A stretch of 64,000 nt of DNA from Bog-756 sp963704615 (GCA_963704615.1 OY969923.1:1426001-1490000), one strand, 5' to 3'. Numbered from the stretch's first letter, positions 55,317 to 63,745 are shown. The notes: generated from the letters alone by a model not told the origin. Translations and numbers: made by a program.

Positions 55317-56795
55317 GTGTCCCTCGAGTCCCGTGTCCGCCGTCTGGCCGAAGCGCAGGGAGGCGGTGACGCCCTCTCCATCACCGAGTTCTACCGACGG
55401 ATCGACCGGGCTCTTCGATCTTCGTTCCCCGAGCAAACCTGGATCACCGGCGAGATCCGCTCGATCAAGACGCTCCCGAAGGGCCACTGCTTCATCGACC
55501 TCGTCGACCCCACCAACGCCCACGACAGCGCCGCACCCACGCTGAACGTCAAGTGCTGGTCGAAGACCTGGCACCGGGTGCGCACCAACCTCGACGCGCT
55601 GGGGATCACCCTCGACGCCGGCATGGTGGTGCGGGTGCGGGGCGAGGTCCAGCTCTACAAGGCACGCGGCACCGTCGATTTCGTCCTGTCTGAGCTCGAT
55701 ACCGACGCGCTGCTGGGCAGGGTGGCGGTCGAGCGTGCCCGGTTGATCAAGGCTCTGGTGGACGAGGCCCTCTTTGATCGCAACCGGCGGGTGGCCGTGC
55801 CCCGCCTGCCACTGCGGGTGGGGCTGGTGGCCAGCCCCGCCACCGAGGGATTCCGCGATTTCATCGGGTGTCTCGATGCCTCGGGGATGGCCTTCGACGT
55901 GCGGGTCAATCCTGTCCAGGTGCAGGGTCGCAGGGCTCCGATGGCGGTCGCCTCCGCCATACGGCGGCTCCAGTCGGAATCCTGCGACATCCTCGTCGTG
56001 ATCCGCGGCGGCGGTTCCAAGGCCGACCTGGCCACCTTCGACGCCGAGCCGGTGGCCCGGGCCGTCGCCACCTCCGAGGTGCCGGTGTGGACCGGAATCG
56101 GCCACACCGGTGACCAGTCGGTGGCGGACGAGGTGGCCAACCGCTCGTTCATCACACCGACCGAGTGCGGTCAGGAGCTGGCTCGATTGGTCATCGACTT
56201 CTGGAGGTCAAGTCGGGACGCCGGACTGGTCGCCGGCCGCCTGGCCCGCCAGCAGATGGCGTCGGCTGAGAGGTCCCTTGATCGGAGGCGACGGGGCGCG
56301 GCCACCGGCACCCGATCCCAGCTTGACCGTCACGCCGATCGGCTCGTGCACCGGTCGTACACCCTGCGGGCGGCCGTCAGAGGCCAGATCGACTCCCGCG
56401 ACCGCCAGCTGAAAGCCGGAGCCGAGCTGCTGGCCAAGTCGTCAACCCGAACACTGGCAACCGAGCAGGAGGGCGTGACCGTCCGCGCCCGGCGTCTGAC
56501 TCTCCAGCCCGGTCGACGCCTGGAGGTGGAGGACCTCCGGCTCGGGCACTGGCAGAGACTTCTCGGTGCCTACGACTATCAGCGCCAGCTGGAGCGAGGC
56601 TACTCGGTGACCCGCGACGCCACTGGCGCGGTGGTTCGGTCCGCGGCCGCGGTCACCGTCGGGTCACTGCTCTTGACCCGCCTGTCAGAGGGCGAGGTCG
56701 TGTCCACGGTCAACGACCCCCCGGAAGCGATCCTCGTCGGGAACGAAGATCCTGATCCGCATGCGCTCAGAGACGACGACGAAGGGAAGAGATGA
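55317..56795 (+). CDS. xseA: exodeoxyribonuclease VII large subunit
   Basis: Predicted 492-residue subunit of ExoVII. N-terminal OB-fold (W-I-T-G-E-I-R-S-I-K...H-C-F-I-D-L) and the ExoVII domain with V-V-I-R-G-G-G-S-K-A-D-L, V-W-T-G-I-G-H-T-G-D-Q-S-V-A-D-E-V-A and P-T-E-C-G-Q-E-L follow the family exactly. GTG 55317. ATGA overlap with xseB downstream. Confidence 0.95.
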   Translation: MSLESRVRRLAEAQGGGDALSITEFYRRIDRALRSSFPEQTWITGEIRSIKTLPKGHCFIDLVDPTNAHDSAAPTLNVKCWSKTWHRVRTNLDALGITLDAGMVVRVRGEVQLYKARGTVDFVLSELDTDALLGRVAVERARLIKALVDEALFDRNRRVAVPRLPLRVGLVASPATEGFRDFIGCLDASGMAFDVRVNPVQVQGRRAPMAVASAIRRLQSESCDILVVIRGGGSKADLATFDAEPVARAVATSEVPVWTGIGHTGDQSVADEVANRSFITPTECGQELARLVIDFWRSSRDAGLVAGRLARQQMASAERSLDRRRRGAATGTRSQLDRHADRLVHRSYTLRAAVRGQIDSRDRQLKAGAELLAKSSTRTLATEQEGVTVRARRLTLQPGRRLEVEDLRLGHWQRLLGAYDYQRQLERGYSVTRDATGAVVRSAAAVTVGSLLLTRLSEGEVVSTVNDPPEAILVGNEDPDPHALRDDDEGKR

Positions 56796-57169
56796 TGACG
56801 GCGACACAGGGCAGTGGGCGGGGCAGTGATGGGGCGGAAACCACAGAACCCTCGGTGGGCGAGCTGAGTTTCTCGAGTGCCGGTGCGGAACTGGACGCAA
56901 TCATCGAGGAATTCGAGACGGGGGTCATCGACGTCGACCGGTTGGTCGATCAACTGGAGCGGGCCACCGACATCGTCGATGAGCTCGATCGCCGTCTCCG
57001 CCGCACCCGGATGCGGGTGGAGGAGTTGGTTCCCCGCCTCGAGGCGATCGGTCGGGACGGCGGGTCGGGGGAGGCACCCACCGAGGAGGAGTATTCCGCC
57101 GATGCGGATGGCGACGCCGACGGCCCGGCGCACGGCGACGGCGAGGAGCCCCCGCCCGGCCTGTTCTGA
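56792..57169 (+). CDS. xseB: exodeoxyribonuclease VII small subunit
   Basis: Predicted 125-residue small ExoVII subunit. The core E-L-D-A-I-I-E-E-F-E-T-G-V-I-D-V-D-R-L-V-D-Q-L-E-R-A is diagnostic. It is longer than usual (about 80 residues), with acidic disordered ends. ATG 56792 overlaps the xseA stop (ATGA). The 3' end is followed by a 23-bp tandem duplication that includes its stop codon. Confidence 0.9.
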   Translation: MMTATQGSGRGSDGAETTEPSVGELSFSSAGAELDAIIEEFETGVIDVDRLVDQLERATDIVDELDRRLRRTRMRVEELVPRLEAIGRDGGSGEAPTEEEYSADADGDADGPAHGDGEEPPPGLF

Positions 57170-57205
57170 ACCCCTAGCTTCTCCTGTTCTGAACCCCTAG
57201 CTTCT
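57160..57205. repeat. perfect 23-bp tandem repeat spanning the xseB stop codon
   Basis: 57160-57182 and 57183-57205 are identical; the unit contains gttctgaacccctagcttct. The first copy contains the xseB TGA. Confidence 0.95.
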
Positions 57206-57259
57206 GCTGACCCAGGGAGGCACCACCCGATCGGACCGGCGACCGGCGATCGACGCCCC

Positions 57260-57808
57260 TCAGTGGATGTTTCGTCCCCCGTCGTCCCAAAAGGGCTGGC
57301 GGAGCTCACGCTTGAGCACCTTGCCCGAGGGGTTCCGCGGCAGGATCTCGATGAAATCCACCGAGGTCGGACACTTGTAGTGGGCCAGGCGGTCCCGGGT
57401 GGCGGCGATGATCTCCCTCTCCAGATCATCGTCCTCCCCGGCCGTGGGTGCCTTCACCACGATGGCTTTGACCGTCTCGCCCCACCTGTCGTCGGGCACG
57501 CCGATGACTGCGGCGTCGGCGACCGCCGGATGGGCGAGGAGGGCGTTCTCGACCTCGGCCGGGTAGACGTTCTCACCACCCGTGACGATCATGTCCTTGA
57601 TGCGGTCGTGCAGGAAGAGGTACCCCTCGGTGTCGATCCATCCGGCGTCGCCGGTGCGGAACCAGCCCTCCGTGGTCAGGACCGCGGCCGTCTCGTCGGG
57701 CTTGTTCCAGTAGCCGAGCATGTTCTGGTCAGAGCGGGTCCACACCTCGCCCACCGCCCCGGCGGGGAGCGCAGCACCGGACTCGGGGTCGACGATGCGC
57801 AACTCCAC
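57260..57808 (-). pseudogene. acyl-CoA synthetase (AMP-binding), 3' fragment
   Basis: Only the last 182 or so residues of a long-chain acyl-CoA synthetase (about 520 residues when intact) remain: G-E-V-W-T-R-S-D, G-W-F-R-T-G-D-A-G, the D-R-I-K-D-M-I-V-T-G-G-E-N-V-Y-P-A-E-V-E hinge region and the P-R-N-P-S-G-K-V-L-K-R-E catalytic Lys loop. The N-terminal two thirds, including the ATP loop, are missing; the frame ends at the integrase element. Reading M-E-L-R-I-V-D-P, residues before Met do not look like the family. Non-functional unless the element excises. Confidence 0.85.
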
Positions 57809-57810
57809 AT

Positions 57811-57839
57811 GCTCGAAGCTTGCCTATTGCAAGCCGAGC
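57811..57839. other. probable attL region with dyad
   Basis: gctcg-aa-gcttgc and gcaagc-cgagc form an imperfect inverted repeat centred on ctatt, immediately at the end of the fadD-like homology and 41 bases before the integrase gene. Two ttctag direct repeats (57841 and 57852, 11 bases apart) follow. Position suggests the attachment site; the crossover dinucleotide cannot be fixed from one end. Confidence 0.5.
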
Positions 57840-57879
57840 GTTCTAGCCTGGTTCTAGGGCAGATGAGAGGGGCAATCTC

Positions 57880-59448
57880 ATGGGTAAGCCACTGCGGGCA
57901 GCGGTGTACACACGTATATCCTCGGACAAAGAGGGCAGGGGCTTGAACGTCGCCACGCAAGAGCGTGACTGTCGTGAGGTGTGCGACTCTCGTGGCTGGT
58001 CCGTGGTCGATGTCTACTCGGACAACAACAAGACGGCTGCCGACCCTGGCAAGCCTCGTGAGCACTACGACCGGATGATGGCTGACGTGGCCAAGGGCTT
58101 GGTCGATGTCATCGTCGTGGCGAAGGAAGACAGGTTGCACAGGCAGCCGATGGAGTTGGAGCACTTCGTCGCTGCGTGTCGGCAAGCTGGCATGGCGAAG
58201 CTCTTCAGCGTCAAGAGTGGCGAGACGGATCTCAGCGACTCGAACGCTCTGATGATCTTGCGCATCAAGGGTTCGGTAGCTGCCAACGAGGTCGACCGTA
58301 TCCGTGAGCGTGTCACTCGCAAGAAGCGTGCTCTCGCTGAGAGCGGGAGCTACGGCGGTGGTCGCAGGCCGTTCGGGTATCGGGTGGTTGAGAAGAAGCT
58401 CATGGTCGATGAGGTCGAAGCCAAGGTCGTCAACGAGTGCGCTGGCCGTGTCCTGCAAGGTGAGTCGCTTCGGTCGATCTGCCGGGATCTCAACGAGAGA
58501 GGCATCAAGCCGACACGCACGGGTGCCTGGTCGACCACCTCGCTCCGTGGGATGTTGCTGCGGCCACTCATGACCGGCCTGAGGCAGTACCAAGGCGAGG
58601 TAGTAGGGGATGCCGACTGGGATCGTGTCATCGACCGGGACACTCACGAACGGCTCGTAGCCAAGCTCACGGCGCCGGAGCGTCGTTCTCCTCGTCCATC
58701 TCGCACCTACGTGCTGCGTGGCATCCTCAAGTGTGCCGAGTGCGGTCACTTCCTCATCGCCACCCCACGCAGGCGAGAGACCGGCATCATCGAGCGCAAC
58801 TACTCGTGCCGGAAGGATCTGGCTGGCTGCTGCGGCAAGATGTGGATCAAGGCTCAGCCGGTCGAAGACTTCGTTCTCGGCATCCTGTTGCCGTATGTCG
58901 ACCTGCCGTCCTTCAGGCAAGCTCTGGCGGGCGCTCAGTCCGACTGGATCGAAGAAGCGAAGGCTCTCGTCGCTGCGATAGCTGAGGACGAGAAGCTCAA
59001 GAAGGAGCTTGCCGACGACTACTACCAGCATCACCAGATCGACAAGCGCACCTTCCTGCATCAGACGAAGGTGGCTGATGCCCGCATCACCCTCGCCAGC
59101 GACAAGCTCGCTAGCCTTCGAGGCGAGAGCGTGCTCGACAAGCTCGGAGGAGACATCCAAGGGCAGTGGGACAGCCTCAGCGCCGACGACAAGCGGCTGG
59201 TCATCGAGAGCGTCGTCACGGAGATCTCGGTTATGAGACCGTTCGTCCGTGGCCGGAACCGGTTCGACAGCGACCGGGTGACGATGACTCTGAGGTTCGA
59301 GGCTGTATTCGGCAAGGGTGGTCGGCACCTTCTTCGAGGCGCCAACATCAAGTGGGCCAGTCCGACCGGTCCCGTCACCGTGCCGCCAGAGCTTCACTTC
59401 GAGGTCGATCCTGAGTGGGCCGACAACTTCTGGGATGAGGCTTCCTGA
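57880..59448 (+). CDS. large serine recombinase (integrase)
   Basis: Predicted 522-residue large serine integrase. The resolvase domain starts A-A-V-Y-T-R-I-S-S-D with catalytic Ser 14, followed by V-V-A-K-E-D-R-L-H-R and E-V-D-R-I-R-E-R-V. The recombinase domain (G-G-R-R-P-F-G-Y-R) and zinc ribbon (L-K-C-A-E-C-G-H...Y-S-C-R...C-C-G-K) follow, then a coiled-coil segment. It catalyses element integration and, with a directionality factor, excision. ATG 57880 has GAGAGGGG about seven bases upstream. It faces away from the disrupted synthetase fragment. Confidence 0.94.
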   Translation: MGKPLRAAVYTRISSDKEGRGLNVATQERDCREVCDSRGWSVVDVYSDNNKTAADPGKPREHYDRMMADVAKGLVDVIVVAKEDRLHRQPMELEHFVAACRQAGMAKLFSVKSGETDLSDSNALMILRIKGSVAANEVDRIRERVTRKKRALAESGSYGGGRRPFGYRVVEKKLMVDEVEAKVVNECAGRVLQGESLRSICRDLNERGIKPTRTGAWSTTSLRGMLLRPLMTGLRQYQGEVVGDADWDRVIDRDTHERLVAKLTAPERRSPRPSRTYVLRGILKCAECGHFLIATPRRRETGIIERNYSCRKDLAGCCGKMWIKAQPVEDFVLGILLPYVDLPSFRQALAGAQSDWIEEAKALVAAIAEDEKLKKELADDYYQHHQIDKRTFLHQTKVADARITLASDKLASLRGESVLDKLGGDIQGQWDSLSADDKRLVIESVVTEISVMRPFVRGRNRFDSDRVTMTLRFEAVFGKGGRHLLRGANIKWASPTGPVTVPPELHFEVDPEWADNFWDEAS

Positions 59449-59614
59449 GCCTTCTCAGACACGCCAGAAGGGGTGTAGGAGCCGTTCAACCCACTTCCGT
59501 GGTGGTTCGTACCCCTGGCAGCACCAGACTTCGCAGAAGTCGTGTTTCTTGAGCCTCTGACCAGGGCCGCAACGACACACAACTGCCCCTTTTGGGGTGA
59601 GGTGGCACCAGGCA

Positions 59615-59968
59615 CTAGACCCCCCCTGATTCGGCCTGTTTCAAGCCTCTGCGGCGGGCCGTCGCCTGACCGATCTGGCGGCACTTGGCGGAGCAGTAGC
59701 GCATGTTTGAGCGACGGCCTGAGAGGTCGGTCCCACAGTGCGCTGCGCACTCTCGCTTCGGCGCTGCGAAGTAGCGGTCTCCTCGCTTGACGGCCATACC
59801 GTTCGAGGTGAGGTACCGCAGGGCGGCGTTGAAGCGACCCTGCCATGCCGAGATGTCCCAGTGCGACATCTCGAAGCAGACGGCCAGGTCATCCTTCGTC
59901 AAGCCGTGTGGGTCTCCGAGTAGTCCGGCGAGAGACTCGGCGTCACGCTTTAGCTGATCGGGCGTCAT
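59615..59968 (-). CDS. winged-helix/zinc-finger small protein
   Basis: Predicted 117-residue DNA-binding-type protein. The N-terminal part (residues 20-70) resembles a winged helix (L-T-K-D-D-L-A, A-L-R-Y-L-T-S-N-G-M, G-D-R-Y-F). The C-terminal part has Cys 74, 78, 92 and 96 in C-x3-C...Y-C-S-A-K-C-R, a zinc finger common in mobile-element proteins. ATG 59968 overlaps the stop of the Rep-like gene (ATGA), so the two are translationally coupled. Perhaps an accessory factor of replication or its repressor. Confidence 0.65.
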   Translation of the reverse strand: MTPDQLKRDAESLAGLLGDPHGLTKDDLAVCFEMSHWDISAWQGRFNAALRYLTSNGMAVKRGDRYFAAPKRECAAHCGTDLSGRRSNMRYCSAKCRQIGQATARRRGLKQAESGGV

Positions 59969-60510
59969 GAGAAGAACCCTCGGGACTGGTGAGTCAGGAA
60001 GACCTTCTCGGACGACGAGTTGAGATCGAAGAACGTCTGAGCCTGACCAGCATCGGCAGTGAGCTTCATGGTGTAGCCGGTGTAGGCGGGTCCGAACGAC
60101 TGCGGCATCGGTGCGACAGCTACTCGTCCGTGTGGCCATGCCTTCTCGATGGCTTCCTTCGGCAGACGACGATCATCCACTCGGGCATACAGGTGGACGT
60201 GGCTCCCACCACTAGCAGTCGGTTCGGCAGACCAACAGTGCTCGTAGGTCGGGAAGAGCTTGAGCATCCGTGCCCGATAGCGCTCCATGCGCTTGGCTAT
60301 CTGCTGGTAGTCCTCTCCGGCCTGAGTGAGTGTTACTACGTGGGTTGGATGAGACTGGTAGATCCTGTATGCCCTCTGCTTGGCCTGCACTATCCGACAG
60401 GTGAAGCACTTCCTACACCTAGCTGGTACCTCTTTACCCAGGTAAGGGCTGAAGACCATCTTGATGATGATCTCTCCTGTCCTGTTGTCTACTGAGGTAC
60501 GAGGTGACAT
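59965..60510 (-). CDS. putative HUH-type rolling-circle replication initiator
   Basis: Predicted 181-residue protein. A Cys cluster (C32, C35, C38: R-C-R-K-C-F-T-C-R) is followed by V-V-T-L-T (58-62, motif I), H-V-H-L-Y (104-108, the H-x-H metal motif II) and Y-T-G-Y-T-M-K (143-149, nucleophile Tyr and Lys of motif III). The order and spacing agree with HUH Rep endonucleases, and a Cys cluster before motif I is also seen in Rep proteins of ssDNA phages. No helicase domain. ATG 60510; the frame is open to 60705, so a longer form is possible. Confidence 0.6.
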   Translation of the reverse strand: MSPRTSVDNRTGEIIIKMVFSPYLGKEVPARCRKCFTCRIVQAKQRAYRIYQSHPTHVVTLTQAGEDYQQIAKRMERYRARMLKLFPTYEHCWSAEPTASGGSHVHLYARVDDRRLPKEAIEKAWPHGRVAVAPMPQSFGPAYTGYTMKLTADAGQAQTFFDLNSSSEKVFLTHQSRGFFS

Positions 60511-60984
60511 ACATGCCAGTGCCCTGCGGGCAAAGATGCTTGGCCTACTGCTTGATGGGGTACGAGGGGTTCTCGTGGGGTAAGGAACAAGAACCGGAGC
60601 ATCGTCCGTCTCGAAGTTGCGAAGCGGCGCCGGGGCATGGCTGTACCGGGGGTCGAAGTTGCGAAGGAGTTCGTGCTGCGTCTGTAGCCGACCGGCTACC
60701 GCCACGCTTCCGTCGGAGAGTATTCGTACTGCGTCTCAAGCTGGTTGAGAGCCAACATCCTGCCGTCTCCATCATACCATCGCTCAAACATGCGATCCAG
60801 GCCGATCTGGCCCGAGAAGGTAGTTACTTCCACCTCTTACGTCGCTGTCACGGCATGTTGCACAGGGTCCTGAAACGACGAACCTGCTCGACGTGTTATC
60901 CAGTCCCGAGTTCGATCGTTAGCACTGTCTTGGTGCCCGAAAGTCCTCCGAAGAGGTGAGGAGCACTACGAGTAGGAGAGTGAC
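60511..60984. other. 474-bp gene-free divergent region between Rep-like and excisionase genes
   Basis: It separates two divergent genes and holds a pair of 14-bp direct repeats (60611 and 60653). It should contain both promoters and possibly the replication origin or control site. A weak continuation of the Rep-like frame runs to 60705. Confidence 0.55.
60611..60666. repeat. pair of 14-bp direct repeats upstream of Rep-like gene
   Basis: tcgaagttgcgaag occurs at 60611-60624 and 60653-60666, 42 bases apart (four helical turns), 100 to 160 bases upstream of the Rep-like start. Iteron-like, but only two copies; if the long Rep start is used they are inside coding sequence. Confidence 0.6.
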
Positions 60985-61269
60985 ATGGAAGTTGTTGATC
61001 GGATCCAGAACGGCCTCGGCCTGAGCTTCGCTGATGCAGGTCGGCTTCTCACGGTAAGCGAGGCAGCCGAGCGGATGGGATTGTCAGCCCGAACTCTGCG
61101 ACGGCTGGTTCAACAGCGGAAGATCCGCCACCTACGCATAGGCCGACTCATTCGGATCAGCGCCTGGGATGTCGATGACTTCGTCAGCAACTCCACGGTC
61201 GATCCCGTTGGCGACTCCACCTCGTGGGGGTCGGACGCCGGGGCGGATACCTGCTTGGTTGCTACGTGA
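60985..61269 (+). CDS. excisionase-type HTH protein
   Basis: Predicted 94-residue protein with an excisionase-family (MerR-like, helix_turn_helix_17) domain: L-T-V-S-E-A-A-E-R-M-G-L-S-A-R-T-L-R-R-L-V, then I-R-H-L-R-I-G-R-L-I-R-I-S and W-D-V-D-D-F. It probably controls excision or transcription. A good AGGAGAG site lies six bases before ATG 60985. Confidence 0.85.
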   Translation: MEVVDRIQNGLGLSFADAGRLLTVSEAAERMGLSARTLRRLVQQRKIRHLRIGRLIRISAWDVDDFVSNSTVDPVGDSTSWGSDAGADTCLVAT

Positions 61270-61351
61270 TGTGGTCAAGGGCGTCGTACTGTCCCCAATC
61301 CGAAGTCCAGTCACATGCCTTTCGGGAGGCTTTCAAGAGGAGTGTCCTGAA

Positions 61352-61825
61352 GTGAAGAACACAGGCAGCAAGCGAGGTCGAGTGATGGGCCGTCGACACG
61401 GCAGGTGGGACGAGTTCGAGATCTACGTCATCGAGAGCGCCGACTACTGGTACGTGGGCTTCACCTTCCGTGGCGTGGGCAAGAGGGTGAGGGACCACCT
61501 CAGCGCCCTTCGGACCCATCGGGGAGACAGCAAGCTGTACCGGAAGATGCAAGAACTAGGAACAGACGCCTTCACCGTCAGAACATTGGTGACGGGGTAT
61601 TGGGGCTGGGGCGATCCGATTGACTGTCTCGACAGTTGGTACTGGATCTTCCGAGAGACCGATCCTCGAACGACCCTCAACGTTAGGCCGCCTCGTGGAT
61701 GGAAGGGCCATCAAGATCAACGGTCCGAACTGCCGCCAAGATCAGAGGATCTTCCACCGACATGTCAGCGGTGCGAGAGCAACCTTGTGCGGCGACCCCT
61801 CACAGCCGCAGCGTCGGAGACTTGA
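61352..61825 (+). CDS. GIY-YIG-like endonuclease domain protein
   Basis: Predicted 157-residue protein. F-E-I-Y-V-I-E-S-A-D-Y-W-Y-V-G-F-T carries the two strands of the GIY-YIG fold (I-Y-V / Y-V-G), then R-V-R-D-H-L, L-Y-R-K-M-Q-E-L-G-T-D-A-F and R-T-T-L-N-V-R. The first Gly of GIY is Glu here, and the catalytic Glu is uncertain, so activity is open. The tail has a C-Q-R-C pair. GTG 61352 has GAGGAG eight bases upstream. Confidence 0.65.
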   Translation: MKNTGSKRGRVMGRRHGRWDEFEIYVIESADYWYVGFTFRGVGKRVRDHLSALRTHRGDSKLYRKMQELGTDAFTVRTLVTGYWGWGDPIDCLDSWYWIFRETDPRTTLNVRPPRGWKGHQDQRSELPPRSEDLPPTCQRCESNLVRRPLTAAASET

Positions 61826-61957
61826 TGGAGAAGGCGGCGTGACCCCTTCGAGTATGCTGATGGAACCATTCAGAAGATCCGAGGCACCCAGGCCTGTGAC
61901 GATCTCGCAACCTGCCGATGAGGTGTTGGTGCGAATGCTGGGTTCAATGGAGGCGAC

Positions 61958-62137
61958 ATGCCAGACATCATCGACGGATCCTACGACACGCCAGAAGGAC
62001 GCAAGGTCTTCGTGAGAGCGAGACCAGGTGAAAGCACTGATGACTTCGCCGAGCGGGCCATGGAGATGCTGACTTGGGCCGGACACCCTTTTGCCGACGA
62101 TCAAGGCGAGGCTCCCTCAGCCGAACCTATGGACTGA
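61958..62137 (+). CDS. small acidic hypothetical protein (59 aa)
   Basis: A 59-residue frame starting at ATG 61958 with a near-ideal GGAGG five bases upstream. It starts M-P-D-I-I-D-G-S-Y-D-T-P-E-G-R-K-V-F-V and ends with an acidic tail. No family recognised. The ribosome-binding site and neighbours make it a probable element gene. Confidence 0.5.
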   Translation: MPDIIDGSYDTPEGRKVFVRARPGESTDDFAERAMEMLTWAGHPFADDQGEAPSAEPMD

Positions 62138-62153
62138 TATGGAGCCAGGGTAG

Positions 62154-62339
62154 GTGCCAACGACGTGGGCGCTCTGTCCGGACGACGTGACGAGGTCGTA
62201 CACGCTCACGGGTGACATCGCCGTCGTGCAAGTGCGTGGTTACGAGATCGAGGGAAAGGTGACCGAAGAGGATGGCGTCACGAAGTTCAGGCAGTTAGCT
62301 CACACCCATCTGATGTACTACCCACCACGAGCCGACTAG
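62154..62339 (+). CDS. small hypothetical protein (61 aa)
   Basis: Predicted 61-residue protein starting at GTG 62154, 16 bases after the previous small gene. It has a beta-rich centre (I-A-V-V-Q-V-R-G-Y-E-I-E-G-K-V). No family recognised. It overlaps the end of a minus-strand frame at 62287-62592; this one has the more normal composition. Confidence 0.45.
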   Translation: MPTTWALCPDDVTRSYTLTGDIAVVQVRGYEIEGKVTEEDGVTKFRQLAHTHLMYYPPRAD

Positions 62340-62592
62340 GCAATAGGGTGATCGAGGCAGGCTGAACGTGGAAGGCTGGGTCGCCGCTCGCCCATACCGG
62401 CACGAACACCAACCCGAATACAGCCAGTATCCCTGCCGGTGCACCCCAAACGCTGCAAGCTACGAAGTACTCCATAGATACTTGACCGTTGCGCCGACGA
62501 AGCCGCACGAACCCGCTCGTGTCCGCTTGAGCCTGTTGCTGTCTGGATCGCTCTGAGGCCCGGCGCTCCAAACTCGTTAGTTGGAAAGCCAT
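62287..62592 (-). CDS. possible small membrane protein
   Basis: Predicted 101-residue frame from ATG 62592: a charged Gln/Arg-rich stretch (possibly coiled coil), one hydrophobic segment (A-P-A-G-I-L-A-V-F-G-L-V-F-V-P-V-W-A) and a short tail. It overlaps the 3' end of the plus-strand gene by 53 bases. No family; uncertain. Confidence 0.35.
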   Translation of the reverse strand: MAFQLTSLERRASERSRQQQAQADTSGFVRLRRRNGQVSMEYFVACSVWGAPAGILAVFGLVFVPVWASGDPAFHVQPASITLLPSRLVVGSTSDGCELTA

Positions 62593-62670
62593 GAGCCTCA
62601 CATCGGCACCTTCTCCGTCCGGCTAAAAGGCCCGCCGTAGACCCGGCACTTGGCTGCCACTGACCGCCGA

Positions 62671-62829
62671 TCAGGGTGCGGCGGCTCGACGTGACCGGCG
62701 GCGCATCGCATACATCGTCACTCCGGTTCCGATACCCAGGATGAAAGCAGGAGTGACGCCAACGTGAGCGAAAACTGCGACAGCGACCACTGTCCCTCCG
62801 ACAAGTACTGGCAGGGCAGCGTTCCTCAT
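62671..62829 (-). CDS. 52-residue membrane protein
   Basis: Two hydrophobic segments (L-P-V-L-V-G-G-T-V-V-A-V-A-V-F and A-F-I-L-G-I-G-T-G-V-T-M-Y) joined by a short loop, ending in an Arg-rich tail. ATG 62829. Divergent from the larger membrane-protein gene at 62920. Function unknown; too short for most gene finders. Confidence 0.45.
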   Translation of the reverse strand: MRNAALPVLVGGTVVAVAVFAHVGVTPAFILGIGTGVTMYAMRRRSRRAAAP

Positions 62830-62919
62830 TGGACTGAAGCGTAGTTGCCAGACCCGGCAGCCTCGCCCCGAACGGCACCAGTGTGGCAGTGGGGATCGGA
62901 GCCTGGGATACTGACACCT

Positions 62920-63540
62920 ATGTCGAAGGTGGCCCGGCAACGCTGGATGGCGAAGGTCCGAGCCGATCCGAAGGGGGCACTGGAAGAGGACCTTGTTGCG
63001 GCGGTGATAGGACTCGTCATTGCGGCCGTGGGCGGCCTCACCAGCGTTGCGGGCTACCACCCGGCATGGCAGAACGTCCACAGCAACGCACCGGCACCGG
63101 TCCTTGGGTCACTTATCTTTACTGCTGGGCTCTATGTGACGGCTATTGGACTCATCTTGATGGCGACGAATGTCGTCGTCTGGTTGTCGGGTCGTTGGCG
63201 TACATCGACCCCAGAATCTGCGGTGGAAACTGATAACCAGAAGCTCGTCGATTGCGACATCTGTGGCGAATGCAAGCCTTTGGGGCACGAGGTACTGGTT
63301 GCAGCGGGTGTCTGCATCGTCGCTGTCGCAATCGGGGGCGTGGCAGGAGCCATAGGGGGCTCTGTTGCGATCATCTTGGGCGGGCTGGCGCTGTTGGTGT
63401 TTGTCGTGGGCGCATGGAGTCTTGTTGTCACGGGGGGACTTCTACTTCTCGTCCATTGGAGCGGTCGTCGTGGCCGGAAGTCAGGGCGACGACGACCGAA
63501 CCAGCGGCCGTATCCGGTGCGGCCGCATCATCGTCCGTAA
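62920..63540 (+). CDS. multi-pass membrane protein
   Basis: Predicted 206-residue protein with about four hydrophobic segments (around 30-50, 70-95, 130-155 and 160-180), a short C-D-I-C-G-E-C cluster in the loop between the second and third, and a strongly basic tail (G-R-R-G-R-K-S-G-R-R-R). No family recognised. ATG 62920. Conceivably a superinfection or surface-exclusion type protein of the element; that is a guess from composition. Confidence 0.55.
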   Translation: MSKVARQRWMAKVRADPKGALEEDLVAAVIGLVIAAVGGLTSVAGYHPAWQNVHSNAPAPVLGSLIFTAGLYVTAIGLILMATNVVVWLSGRWRTSTPESAVETDNQKLVDCDICGECKPLGHEVLVAAGVCIVAVAIGGVAGAIGGSVAIILGGLALLVFVVGAWSLVVTGGLLLLVHWSGRRGRKSGRRRPNQRPYPVRPHHRP

Positions 63541-63745
63541 TGGGACCGGGTCGGTTGTCCCGGATAGCAGTCGTCGGCAGCCACACAACGCCCGTTCGGC
63601 GGCAGATTCAACCGGCACCCGACCGGTCCCCACGTAGGCGGCAATGATGGTCGGATGGCGAATCGCAGGACCACCCACACCGTCGAAGAGCTTGAGGACT
63701 TGGTGGCACACTGGGTGTTGAAGTCTCACGGAGGAGGTGGGTGCT

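Noticed and set aside
57676..59397. 573-residue minus-strand frame opposite the integrase
   Set aside because: Shadow frame; the plus-strand recombinase is unmistakable.
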